From Cryptobacteroides sp963543835 (GTDB taxonomy: Bacteria; Bacteroidota; Bacteroidia; Bacteroidales; UBA932): a stretch of 22,543 bases of DNA. Numbering within the stretch: the first letter of the stretch is position 1; each line of letters starts with the position of its first letter. This document shows, in pieces, positions 1 to 7,055 of this stretch. The DNA lies in the NCBI GenBank assembly GCA_963543835.1, contig CAUUCY010000023.1, forward strand, positions 1 through 22,543, in the 5' to 3' direction. The translations under genes were made by a program, and so were the position numbers. A model generated the notes under the pieces. That model was not told the origin of the DNA. It searched no databases and was given only the letters and a program-made list of their open reading frames with translations.

Positions 1-7
1 TCACTCG

Positions 8-35
8 CAAAAACCTATGCTCAGACACAGGTTTT
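8..35 (-). terminator. Possible intrinsic terminator after the fabF/small membrane protein pair
   Basis: Read on the minus strand, AAAACCT (35-29) is followed after 12 bases by AGGTTTT (16-10), and the second arm runs into further T residues (TTTTT ends at 10). A 7-bp stem with a T-run lies about 80 bases beyond the stop of the small membrane protein. The stem is AT-rich and the loop is large, so it would be a weak terminator. The rest of 1-115 holds no gene I can support. Confidence 0.35.
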
Positions 36-115
36 CTGAAGTCTGAAGAGGACGTTTTTCCGCGACTTTTCTACACACAGCTGCCCCCTAAACAAGCCTC
101 CGGAGAACGATGCTA

Positions 116-301
116 TCATTCCCGAACGAGAGAATCACAGACCCATGCCGTAATAATCATCAATAAAACAACTATTACGATCAAGGTCGTTTTGTAAATG
201 TTATCATGAATCTTACTTACGAAAACACCCAACAAGGCTACCAAGATGATAGAAATCAGTAGCGACAGCAGACTTAAAGGCAATCCGGGCACTACTCCCA
301 T
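116..301 (-). CDS. Small two-helix membrane protein behind fabF
   Basis: This is a 61-residue hydrophobic protein that I do not recognise. Two membrane segments are visible, roughly residues 6-29 and 37-55, separated by a short polar stretch (KIHDNIYK). It ends in a charged tail (SLVRE). The ATG at 301-299 lies inside the last codons of fabF, so the reading frames overlap by 10 bases. AGGAA sits immediately upstream of the ATG, inside fabF. Such an overlap usually means co-transcription and coupled translation, which favours a real gene over a chance frame. No motif gives a function. Its position could suggest a link with lipid synthesis or the envelope, but that is only inference from the neighbour. 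Confidence 0.6.
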   Translation of the reverse strand: MGVVPGLPLSLLSLLISIILVALLGVFVSKIHDNIYKTTLIVIVVLLMIITAWVCDSLVRE

Positions 302-1551
302 TTCCTGAAAGCGATGCAGCCGTTGTGACCGCCGAAGCCGAAGGAATTGGATATTCCTATGGTCAGAGGAGCCTTCACGGCGACATTAGGGGTGTAGTCA
401 AGATCGCACTCCGGATCGGGATTGTCAAGATTGATCGTAGGAGGTATTATCCCCTCGCAGAGCGCAAGGACTGTAGCGGCAGCCTCAATCGCTCCCGTAG
501 CGCCGAACATGTGCCCGTGCATTGACTTGGTGGACGAGATATGCGCCTTGCGGGCATTTTCTTCACCCATGGCAAGCTTGATCGCCTGAGTCTCCGCAAC
601 GTCATTAAGACGCGTTCCCGTGCCGTGCGCATTTATGTAGAGCACATCCTTTTCCGCATCATAATGTGCCTCATCCAGAGCATCCTTGATGCAGCGCGCC
701 TGAGTCGAGCCGTCTGGACGCGGTGCCGTCGCGTGGAAAGCATCGCAAGTGCTTCCGAACCCCACTACTTCCGCATAAATATGCGCTCCGCGTGCTTTTG
801 CGTGCTCGTACTCTTCAAGGATCACCACTCCCGCACCGTCAGCCATGACGAAACCCGCGCGATCCGCATTGAAAGGCAGACAGGCGTGTTTAGGGTCGGT
901 TTCGCGTGTAAGGGCGCGGGCGTTGGCAAAACCGCAGATGCCAATGGGAATTGTAGCACGGTCGGAGCCTCCGGCTATGATTGCATCGGCGTAGCCGTGC
1001 AGAATAGTGCGATAAGCCTCACCTATTGCGTGAGTAGATGTCGCACAAGCCGTAACTATATCGATATTGGGTCCTTCGGCGTGATGCCTTATGGCAATGT
1101 GACCTCCAGCTATATTGCCTATGACAGTAGGAACGAAGTTGGGGGATATCCATTGACCCGAAGGGTCCTGCATCATCTTTGCGGTCTCGTCATAGAGGGA
1201 CTGGAAGCCTCCTATTCCCGAGCCCACATACACGCCGAATCGGAAAGGGTCTATATTAGCGCCCCCGCCTTCGGCTATGAGCCCCGCATCCGCCACAGCC
1301 TGATTGGCGGCAGCCATGGCATATATGGCAAAAATATCCTGCTTGCGGACAAACTGTTTATCGACACCGAAGTCTTCCGGGTTGAAGTTTTTGATTTTCG
1401 CCCCTATCTTCACGGGAAGAAGACTGCAGTCGAATTCAGTAATGGTCTCTATTCCGCAGTAGCCTTTCTTTATATTTTCCCAAAATGAGGGAATGTCATT
1501 GCCGACAGGTGTAATCGCACCAAGTCCGGTAACTACAACTCTTTTTGTCAT
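292..1551 (-). CDS. fabF: Beta-ketoacyl-[acyl-carrier-protein] synthase II (FabF)
   Basis: A 419-residue condensing enzyme that extends acyl-ACP by two carbons using malonyl-ACP in cytoplasmic type II fatty-acid synthesis. The thiolase-fold catalytic triad is complete: Cys169 in the nucleophile motif VTACATSTHA, His309 in NAHGTGT, and His347 in KSMHGHMFGATGA with Lys342. The glycine-rich C-terminal FGFGGHNG loop is present at about 404-411. Length and motif spacing match FabF throughout, and the N-terminus (KRVVVTGLGAITPVG) fits this start. The usual Bacteroidota partners acpP and rnc are not next to it here. A small membrane protein overlaps its 3' end. It is read from a divergent promoter about 23 bases upstream of the ATG. 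Confidence 0.96.
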   Translation of the reverse strand: MTKRVVVTGLGAITPVGNDIPSFWENIKKGYCGIETITEFDCSLLPVKIGAKIKNFNPEDFGVDKQFVRKQDIFAIYAMAAANQAVADAGLIAEGGGANIDPFRFGVYVGSGIGGFQSLYDETAKMMQDPSGQWISPNFVPTVIGNIAGGHIAIRHHAEGPNIDIVTACATSTHAIGEAYRTILHGYADAIIAGGSDRATIPIGICGFANARALTRETDPKHACLPFNADRAGFVMADGAGVVILEEYEHAKARGAHIYAEVVGFGSTCDAFHATAPRPDGSTQARCIKDALDEAHYDAEKDVLYINAHGTGTRLNDVAETQAIKLAMGEENARKAHISSTKSMHGHMFGATGAIEAAATVLALCEGIIPPTINLDNPDPECDLDYTPNVAVKAPLTIGISNSFGFGGHNGCIAFRKWE

Positions 1552-1573
1552 ATATCATATAATATTTCAGACG

Positions 1574-1581
1574 CAAAGATA
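1574..1581 (-). promoter_or_regulatory. fabF promoter -7 box
   Basis: On the minus strand this reads TATCTTTG, an exact match to the Bacteroidota -7 consensus TAnnTTTG. It lies 22 bases upstream of the fabF ATG, giving a leader of roughly 17 bases. I see no clear -33 TTTG at the usual distance. The box is one arm of an inverted repeat shared with the LytTR promoter. Confidence 0.6.
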
Positions 1582-1594
1582 TAACAAAATTTTA

Positions 1595-1602
1595 TATCTT
1601 TG
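1595..1602 (+). promoter_or_regulatory. LytTR-gene promoter -7 box
   Basis: TATCTTTG on the plus strand matches TAnnTTTG and lies 34 bases before the LytTR ATG. It is the mirror image of the fabF box: CAAAGATATAA (1574-1584) and TTATATCTTTG (1592-1602) form a perfect 11-bp inverted repeat around a 7-base spacer. The two promoters point away from each other and their core elements overlap. Confidence 0.6.
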
Positions 1603-1636
1603 CAGCACGTTCACCTCAAAAAGCTAGCCCGACTAT

Positions 1637-2530
1637 ATGCTTAATCTGACGGACAAAGCGCCCAAATATTTAGTGGGACAATACCAAAGCGTTGCGACAG
1701 TGACTTTCTCTGCCTGCTGGGGGCTTCTGATGATGATGCTCACTGTTCCGTTTTCGGATTCCACCTGGTTCAGACTCGACATTTCCAATAATTTCACTTA
1801 CACTATACTGTTTTTTGCGACTACGATAGTTCTGGTCTCGTTGAGCAGAAGAATAATGTTTCTGCGGTATGCACGCAGGGATGTGAATATGTCCCTGCTG
1901 ACCTATTGCGTGTGGATAGCGCTGGAGATACTTTTTATCTGTCTTTTCTACAGCCTCTTCACCATTTGGGGAAGTCGGGCCGGACTTATAGAGAGCACGG
2001 AAAGACCTTTCGAGCTTGTATTTTTCGGCTCTCTCGCATACGGGATAGTCTGTATAGGCGTGCCGACCACACTTGCGGGGATGTACTTTGCAATAAACGA
2101 GCGGGACAACACTATAAGAGTGATGAATTACGGAAATGTCGTGAGCGACGAGGTGCTGCCGGCACATCAGGAGAAGAAGATAACCCTTTTCGACAACAAC
2201 GGAGTGCTTAAACTGTCCGTTACCTCCTCCAATCTATATTATATCGAGTCCGACGACAACTATGTGCGCGTGTGGTATTGCAACCGGGAGGGGGAATTGA
2301 AGCAATATATGCTGAGATGCCGTCTGAAAACCATAGAGGAATCTTTCCTTGACACCAATCTTATGCGGGTACACCGCAAGTACATAGTGAACATGGATAT
2401 GGTGAAAGTGCTCCATTACGAGAAAGACGGATATGAACTCGATCTGGACAGAGAAGAAATACCGCCGCTCCAGATTTCAAAATCATACGAAGCAGCGGTA
2501 CTTGCAAAGTTCAATTCCCAAAGGGCTTAA
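1637..2530 (+). CDS. Membrane-anchored LytTR-type transcriptional regulator
   Basis: A 297-residue protein with four predicted membrane helices (about 19-38, 53-70, 87-110 and 127-152), a short linker, and a C-terminal LytTR DNA-binding domain (about 182-290). Family hallmarks in that domain are YYIESDDNYVRVW at 201-213 and RVHRKYIVNM at 244-253. LytTR domains bind DNA with beta-strands and are usually joined to a receiver domain. Here a membrane sensor region replaces the receiver, a design common in Bacteroidota, so no cognate kinase is expected nearby. The signal sensed and the targets are unknown. Divergent fabF shares its promoter region and is a plausible but unproven target. The stop overlaps that of the convergent phosphorylase. 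Confidence 0.88.
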   Translation: MLNLTDKAPKYLVGQYQSVATVTFSACWGLLMMMLTVPFSDSTWFRLDISNNFTYTILFFATTIVLVSLSRRIMFLRYARRDVNMSLLTYCVWIALEILFICLFYSLFTIWGSRAGLIESTERPFELVFFGSLAYGIVCIGVPTTLAGMYFAINERDNTIRVMNYGNVVSDEVLPAHQEKKITLFDNNGVLKLSVTSSNLYYIESDDNYVRVWYCNREGELKQYMLRCRLKTIEESFLDTNLMRVHRKYIVNMDMVKVLHYEKDGYELDLDREEIPPLQISKSYEAAVLAKFNSQRA

Positions 2531-3399
2531 GCTCTGGTGAGGCGATCGAGCGCAACTTTTATAAGTTCCTCAACTCTTGGCTTATAGTCGGTATTAGCAT
2601 CTTTCAGATAGCGGTTGGCTATTGCGCAGCAGACAGTCGCCGCATCGTGACCGAGCATTTTAGCCATTCCCGCAAGAGCCGCACCTTCCATTTCAAAGTT
2701 TGTGATGCGCCAGCCCCCGTACTCGAAACTTTCAAATTTCTCAAGCATGTCCGGCATGGCTATGGGGAGTCTCAGAATACGCCCCTGAGGTCCGTAGAAT
2801 CCCGGAGCGGCAATAGTCATGCCCTTGACGGTGACAGGCTCCAGCTTCTTGATGAGAGTGTCCGATGCCTTGACAAAATAAGGGGCGCCTATACGAGGCT
2901 CCCAGCCTACGTGTTTCGTGTAAGCCTTTTCAAAATCAAGCATACAGACCTCGTCGCGGCCCGCATACCAGTCGAGCAGTCCGTCATTGCCTATGGAAAT
3001 GTGCGAGAGTATGAAAGAGCCGAGAGGGATGTCGGGCTGAATGGCTCCGCAGGTGCCTATGCGGAGAATTTGCAGTCTCTTGTGTTCCGCTTTCACTTCG
3101 CGGGTATTGAAATCAATATTTGCGAGGGCATCGAGTTCATTCATCACAATATCAATGTTGTCGGGGCCTATTCCAGTGGAAAGAAGAGTCAGCCTCTTGC
3201 CGTTCACGCGTCCCGTTATCGATACGAACTCTCTGGATTCGTGGCGGAACTCTATGTCCGAAAGATATTTTGAAGCCATATCCACTCTGCCGGGGTCCCC
3301 GAAGAGCACTACATAGTCTCCGAGTTCCTCTGGTTTGAGGTGTATATGAAATGCGGAACCGTCCGCATTGATGATAAGTTCTGATTCTGCTATTTTCAT
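2527..3399 (-). CDS. Nucleoside phosphorylase, uridine-phosphorylase-like
   Basis: A 290-residue PNP/UDP family (PNP_UDP_1) enzyme that cleaves a nucleoside with phosphate to base plus ribose-1-phosphate, serving cytoplasmic salvage. Visible motifs are the phosphate-binding GDPGR at 34-38, the RIGTCG strand at 113-118, FYGPQGR at 201-207, and NFEMEGA at 234-240, which contributes the ribose-binding Glu-Met-Glu. The F-x3-QxR pattern is what E. coli uridine phosphorylase uses to recognise uracil (F162, Q166, R168), so a pyrimidine nucleoside is the best guess. The family as a whole also includes purine enzymes. Its stop codon (TAA, 2529-2527) shares bases with the LytTR stop inside CTTAAG. It stands alone, with its own divergent promoter. 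Confidence 0.88.
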   Translation of the reverse strand: MKIAESELIINADGSAFHIHLKPEELGDYVVLFGDPGRVDMASKYLSDIEFRHESREFVSITGRVNGKRLTLLSTGIGPDNIDIVMNELDALANIDFNTREVKAEHKRLQILRIGTCGAIQPDIPLGSFILSHISIGNDGLLDWYAGRDEVCMLDFEKAYTKHVGWEPRIGAPYFVKASDTLIKKLEPVTVKGMTIAAPGFYGPQGRILRLPIAMPDMLEKFESFEYGGWRITNFEMEGAALAGMAKMLGHDAATVCCAIANRYLKDANTDYKPRVEELIKVALDRLTRA

Positions 3400-3413
3400 A
3401 TTTCAAAAATTTT

Positions 3414-3429
3414 AACGTTTAAAAACGTT
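3414..3429. promoter_or_regulatory. Palindrome in the leader of the nucleoside phosphorylase gene
   Basis: AACGTTT-AA-AAACGTT is a perfect 7-bp inverted repeat with a 2-base centre. It lies between the predicted minus-strand -7 box and the phosphorylase ATG, where a repressor would block early transcription. No regulator can be named from the sequence. Confidence 0.35.
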
Positions 3430-3437
3430 CAAAGATA
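3430..3437 (-). promoter_or_regulatory. Nucleoside phosphorylase promoter -7 box
   Basis: The minus strand reads TATCTTTG, matching TAnnTTTG, 30 bases upstream of the phosphorylase ATG. No convincing -33 element was found at the expected distance. Confidence 0.55.
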
Positions 3438-3458
3438 GTTTATTTTCGCGGTTTTTCC

Positions 3459-3466
3459 TATTTTTG
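3459..3466 (+). promoter_or_regulatory. DUF4293 gene promoter -7 box
   Basis: TATTTTTG matches TAnnTTTG, 21 bases before the chosen ATG at 3488. If transcription starts near 3472, an upstream in-frame ATG at 3464 would lie outside the transcript, which supports the later start. Confidence 0.5.
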
Positions 3467-3487
3467 CCCTGTCAAAAAGTATATACT

Positions 3488-3925
3488 ATGTGGCAAAGAA
3501 TACAGACTCTATATCTTCTAATATCCGTGGGGCTGTTCACGGCATTGTTTTTCAGTCCCCTTGCAAGTGCAGTGGGTCAGAACGGGCAAATCGAAAACAT
3601 CAACTTCGTTGATTTTCTTCCTTTCCTCTATCTGATGATTTCCATACTTGCCGCCCATGTAATTGCGCTGGGGCTGGGATTTTCACGCTACAGGGGCGTA
3701 CAAATGCGGGTGAGCACAATTGCCGCGCTGCTCGCCTTAGGCTTTCAGATTTGGATTGCGTTTAAGTATTTCACTGCGCCGGACGGAATAGTCTACAAAC
3801 CGATGGCAGTGTTCCCGGTGATATGCGCCATACTCGATGCGCTTGCAATACGCGGAATAGCTTCCGACATTTTGCTTGTGGAGTCCATGGGAAGACTACG
3901 TTCAAGGAAAAGGGGAAGAAAGTAA
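3488..3925 (+). CDS. DUF4293 family four-helix membrane protein
   Basis: A 145-residue membrane protein of the Bacteroidota-specific DUF4293 family. The N-terminus MWQRIQTLYLLISV is the family's characteristic opening (usually M-x-QRIQT-x-YLL), which is why I place the start at 3488 and not at the in-frame ATG at 3464. Four membrane helices are visible, at about residues 8-27, 45-68, 75-95 and 105-125. A basic tail (RLRSRKRGRK) follows, probably cytoplasmic by the positive-inside rule. The function of the family is unknown. It is transcribed alone; its stop lies 10 bases from the convergent mazG stop. Confidence 0.85.
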   Translation: MWQRIQTLYLLISVGLFTALFFSPLASAVGQNGQIENINFVDFLPFLYLMISILAAHVIALGLGFSRYRGVQMRVSTIAALLALGFQIWIAFKYFTAPDGIVYKPMAVFPVICAILDALAIRGIASDILLVESMGRLRSRKRGRK

Positions 3926-3935
3926 AAACCGTCCG

Positions 3936-4727
3936 TTACAAACCTTCAGCCTTGGCTTCGTCCCAGAGAGCATCCATTTCGGGAAGGCTCATATCCGAGA
4001 ATTTCAAGCCCTTGCGTATGGTCTTCTCTTCAAGATAGGTAAAACGGCGGCGGAATTTGCTGCAAGTCTTTCCAAGGGCCTTTTCAGGGTCTATTCCATA
4101 AAGTCTGGCAGCATTGATTGTGGCGAAGAGCAGATCCCCGAATTCTTCTTCCATTTTTTCGGTACTGTTCTCACGGCAAGCCTCCCCCACTTCCGTAAGT
4201 TCCTCCCTTACCTTAGCCCACACATCTTCTTTTTTCTCCCAGTCAAAACCGCAGCCTCTGGCCTTTTCCTGCATGGAAAGAGCTTTCAGCATAGCCGGCA
4301 TGGCATCGGGTATCCCCGAGAGTATGGTTTTGTTGGCGTCTTTTTCCTTTGCTTTCACAAGTTCCCAAGTGTCGGCTATTTCCTTGGCGCTGAGCTTTCC
4401 TCCCGAAGCCTCGCCGAACACATGCGGGTGCCTGAAAATCATTTTTTCGCACACTTTATTCAGAGAATCTGCAATATCGAACTCCCCTTTTTCCTGGGCT
4501 ATGCGCGCATAGAACACCATGTGGTAGAGAAGATCGCCTATTTCTTTCGCCGTTGCCTCGGAGTCCTGCCTTATGATTGCATCGCTCAACTCATAAACTT
4601 CCTCCTCCGTCAGCGGACGTATGGATTCCATGGTCTGCTCTGCGTTCCAAGGACATTTCCCGCGCAATTCGTCCATTATTTCGAGCAAGCGGGCGAAAGC
4701 CTCTTTCTTTTCCTCTTTAGTGTGCAT
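3936..4727 (-). CDS. mazG: Nucleoside triphosphate pyrophosphohydrolase MazG
   Basis: A 263-residue tandem-domain all-alpha NTP pyrophosphatase that hydrolyses (d)NTPs to the monophosphate and pyrophosphate. It is thought to clean the nucleotide pool and influence the stringent response. Each MazG domain shows the metal-binding pattern ExxE...ExxD: E43-V-Y-E46 with E62-I-G-D65 in the first, and E176-L-T-E179 with E195-F-G-D198 in the second. The signature GKCPWNAEQT lies at 23-32. Length matches full-size MazG. It begins 6 bases after the stop of the CoA hydrolase gene on the same strand, so the two are probably co-transcribed, an arrangement without an obvious metabolic logic. Confidence 0.95.
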   Translation of the reverse strand: MHTKEEKKEAFARLLEIMDELRGKCPWNAEQTMESIRPLTEEEVYELSDAIIRQDSEATAKEIGDLLYHMVFYARIAQEKGEFDIADSLNKVCEKMIFRHPHVFGEASGGKLSAKEIADTWELVKAKEKDANKTILSGIPDAMPAMLKALSMQEKARGCGFDWEKKEDVWAKVREELTEVGEACRENSTEKMEEEFGDLLFATINAARLYGIDPEKALGKTCSKFRRRFTYLEEKTIRKGLKFSDMSLPEMDALWDEAKAEGL

Positions 4728-4733
4728 ATTTAA

Positions 4734-6035
4734 TTAAATGCTGAAGTTGTGATAGTGAGGACCGAAACGCTCGAAAGCCTCGCGGTCGAGCATCTCGCGG
4801 TCGTCCGGATGGGCAATGCCCGTGAGGAGTTTTGCACGCTCCTGCAAAGACTTGCCGTACAGGTCCACAGCTCCGTACTCCGTAACTATCCAATGCGCAT
4901 CCGCACGAGGAGTCACCACGCCGCCGCCGGAGTTGAGCGCAGATACTATTTTGTTCTTGCCCTTATTGGTCCTGGAAAGAAGCGCCGTAATGCTTTTCCC
5001 TCCTTCGGACATGCATGAACCCTTTACGAAATCGAGCTGACCGCCCGTACCCGAAAATATGCGCGTACCTATTGAATCGGCGCATATCTGCCCGGTTATA
5101 TCTATTTCGGTTGCGGAGTTGAGCGCAATCATATTCGGGTTCTGCGATATAATCCAAGGGTCGTTGGTATATTTTATATCCTTCATAAGCACCTCGGGAT
5201 TATCGTTTATAAACGAATAGACAGCCTGAGAGCCCAAAAGGAAAGATGCCACAACCTTTCCCGTATCGATTTTCTTGCATGCCCCGTTTACAACGCCTTT
5301 ATTGATGAGGCCGAGTATTCCGTCCGCAAACATTTCCGTATGGACTCCCAGGTTCTTATGCCCGAGAAGTTGTGCCGCAAGGGCATTCGGAAGCGCTCCT
5401 ATGCCCATTTGTATACATGCGCCGTCATCCACGAGCTCCGCACATTTCTTTCCCAACTCGATTTCCAGTTCGGTAGGCCGGGCGAACTCTTTGGTGACAA
5501 GAGGAGTATTGTCCTCGACAAGATAGTCAAAACTGCTTATATGGACCAAATCGCCGTGGGCGTAAGGCACATTGGGATTGACAACGGCAATGCGCAGTTT
5601 AGCCGACTCGATGGCAGCGATAGAGCAGTCCACAGATGTCCCGAGGGAGACATAGCCGTTGGCATCGGGAGAAGAGACCTGCACCAGCGCGGCACCCAAC
5701 TTTATCGCTCCGCATCTGTAGAGTTTTTGTGACTCTCCCAGATGCACGGGAAGGTAATCGGCATAACCCGCATTTACGTTTGCACGCACATTAGGCCCGA
5801 CAAAGAAACCCTGCTCGAAGAAAATTCCTTCGTAGCGCGGCTCGCTGTATGGAGCCGGACCTTCCGTGTGGAAATGGTGAAATTGAAGCCCTCTGACATC
5901 ACCGGCATCGGCTCTGCGGCAAAGAGCCTGGATCAGGACATGAGGGACGCTGGCAACGCTGCTCAAATGCACGTGACAGTTTGAAGGTATGTGGCTGACT
6001 GCTTCATCAGCCGAAACGAAGGTAATATTTCTCAT
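4734..6035 (-). CDS. Acetyl-CoA hydrolase / acetate(4-hydroxybutyrate)-type CoA-transferase
   Basis: A 433-residue family I CoA-transferase that either moves CoA between acyl-CoA and a short carboxylate such as acetate or hydrolyses acetyl-CoA. The GIGALPNAL loop and the motif GVHTEMFADGI carry the likely catalytic Glu (about residue 234), which would form the glutamyl-CoA intermediate. Length fits the AbfT/Cat-like branch, which is shorter than the ~500-residue ScpC/AarC branch. I chose the ATG at 6035 (MRNITFVSADEA); an in-frame TTG at 6056 would add seven untypical residues. Substrate cannot be read from sequence. Together with ackA-pta in this window it suggests active acetate or butyrate-type fermentation. 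The abiF gene lies 47 bases upstream on the same strand. Confidence 0.88.
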   Translation of the reverse strand: MRNITFVSADEAVSHIPSNCHVHLSSVASVPHVLIQALCRRADAGDVRGLQFHHFHTEGPAPYSEPRYEGIFFEQGFFVGPNVRANVNAGYADYLPVHLGESQKLYRCGAIKLGAALVQVSSPDANGYVSLGTSVDCSIAAIESAKLRIAVVNPNVPYAHGDLVHISSFDYLVEDNTPLVTKEFARPTELEIELGKKCAELVDDGACIQMGIGALPNALAAQLLGHKNLGVHTEMFADGILGLINKGVVNGACKKIDTGKVVASFLLGSQAVYSFINDNPEVLMKDIKYTNDPWIISQNPNMIALNSATEIDITGQICADSIGTRIFSGTGGQLDFVKGSCMSEGGKSITALLSRTNKGKNKIVSALNSGGGVVTPRADAHWIVTEYGAVDLYGKSLQERAKLLTGIAHPDDREMLDREAFERFGPHYHNFSI

Positions 6036-6082
6036 AACAATATTTATGTGGTTCAATATTTGAATTCATTAATGGTTGATTA

Positions 6083-6988
6083 TCAATGGTACCATAAGGG
6101 CTCTCTTTCCCAAGCAACAGGAAATCCAAGAGCAGCCATATCTATCTCGGGGAACTTAGCAAACAAATCATTCATTTTGTCAAGCATATCGTTGTCAGGG
6201 GAAATGATGTCCAAGAAATACTTGATGATGCACATGTCAAAATACACCTTCAGAGGGTCTGTCGGCAAGGAAATCCACGGGCGTGACATTTTGATAGGCA
6301 TTGTGGCGCGAATAGAGAATGTTCTATTCCAAATGCGGGCATGGTGGCAGCAAGAGTTTCTTGTTACTCCGATAATGGTGAGCCAAGACTCAAAAGGAGC
6401 AATTTGCAAACCGAATGATTGTGCAATGCTCTTCTTGATTTTCTTGTTCTTAATATTTGAGTAAACGTTGGTTATTACGCCGAATGGCAATATTTCCATC
6501 AACATCCACGCTGGCGGATATTGATTGCTATATGTTTTTTGAAAATGATTGATAAATTCCTCTTTCGTATGATTGAGTTCATCTTCCATCAAGTGAAGAG
6601 AACGATTGAATTTCTGAGGATCGGAAAAGTTGATGGCATCAGTCATCCAAAACGGGTCGCCAATCATAGCTGTTCCAAAATTGACGATAGCACAACGCAC
6701 AGCAACTTCAATTTTTTCAATCTCGTTGAACAACAACAGGCGAAGTTTCTTGTCAAAGCGGTACAACATCATCACCTTACGGAATGAGGAACCTTGCTTG
6801 AACAAGTGTTGTTCTTTGGGAACAGAAAGCAATGGATACATATAGGCAGACAAACGATAATAACCGATACAAGACAGATAATGCTTTGCCTTTTCTTCAT
6901 CGCTTATTGCCAGTCCTCTTGACTTCAACAGCTGTACCAAGTCACTTGGAGAGGAGTACATTTTTGCAAAAGGAATCCTTGTTACCAT
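6083..6988 (-). CDS. abiF: Abi_2 family HEPN protein (AbiF/AbiD-like abortive-infection toxin)
   Basis: A 301-residue Abi_2 protein. The conserved N-terminal block KHYLSCIGYYRLSAYMYPL and the HEPN RNase motif R-x4-H are present; the latter is RNSCCHHARIWN, with the key Arg and His at 210 and 215 counted from this start. HEPN proteins of this kind cleave RNA and arrest growth on phage attack. The start is the ATG at 6988 (MVTRIPFAKMYSS), because the next upstream in-frame start is a GTG at 7015 inside the stem of the preceding RNA terminator. A later ATG at 6961 is possible. The gene looks more AT-rich than its neighbours (a hand-counted 60-base stretch at 6541-6600 has 20 G+C, against 31 at 5401-5460), which fits horizontal acquisition. 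It sits just behind an RNA gene on the same strand. The toxic role is inferred from the family. Confidence 0.9.
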   Translation of the reverse strand: MVTRIPFAKMYSSPSDLVQLLKSRGLAISDEEKAKHYLSCIGYYRLSAYMYPLLSVPKEQHLFKQGSSFRKVMMLYRFDKKLRLLLFNEIEKIEVAVRCAIVNFGTAMIGDPFWMTDAINFSDPQKFNRSLHLMEDELNHTKEEFINHFQKTYSNQYPPAWMLMEILPFGVITNVYSNIKNKKIKKSIAQSFGLQIAPFESWLTIIGVTRNSCCHHARIWNRTFSIRATMPIKMSRPWISLPTDPLKVYFDMCIIKYFLDIISPDNDMLDKMNDLFAKFPEIDMAALGFPVAWEREPLWYH

Positions 6989-7000
6989 ACACCCATAAAC

Positions 7001-7050
7001 AAAAAAGACCCGCACATTTGAGCATCATTGAGAGGCTTGGCGGGTTCTCG
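7001..7050 (-). ncRNA. Short structured RNA before abiF (candidate abiF RNA / RNA antitoxin)
   Basis: Minus-strand RNA of about 50 nt. Its predicted start near 7050 follows a good promoter, and it ends in a six-T tract (7006-7001). ACCCGC (7045-7040) pairs with GCGGGT (7013-7008), closing the RNA just before the T-run. GAGA (7049-7046) can pair with TCTC (7033-7030) inside that loop, which would make an H-type pseudoknot. The loop also holds two adjacent imperfect 10-mers, CTCAATGATG (7032-7023) and CTCAAATGTG (7022-7013). As I recall, a conserved 'abiF RNA' has been described upstream of abiF genes in Bacteroidetes, Firmicutes and Actinobacteria. Position, size and terminator fit that class, but I could not compare it with the covariance model. 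The RNA ends about 12 bases before the abiF ATG, so abiF would be made by read-through. Confidence 0.72.
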
Positions 7051-7055
7051 CATGA

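Noticed and set aside
1..115. Possible gene at the left edge
   Set aside because: Minus-strand reading through 1-88 has no ATG start and stops near 88-90; only a possible terminator hairpin is visible.
541..1488. Long plus-strand open frame (315 codons) opposite fabF
   Set aside because: It is antisense to a gene with intact catalytic motifs, has no recognisable domain and a basic, Arg/Ser/Cys-rich composition typical of a shadow frame.
3876..4733. Plus-strand open frame opposite mazG (285 codons)
   Set aside because: It is the mirror of a well-conserved MazG gene, its start is inside the DUF4293 gene, and there are no family features.
6036..6056. Seven-residue TTG extension of the CoA hydrolase
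   Set aside because: The ATG at 6035 gives the usual family start, and the extension is a non-ATG start with no supporting signal.
7008..7050. CRISPR-like array or multi-repeat type III antitoxin near abiF
   Set aside because: There is only one stem and at most two imperfect 10-mers, with no spacers, no cas genes and no long tandem repeats; a single-unit RNA is the better description.
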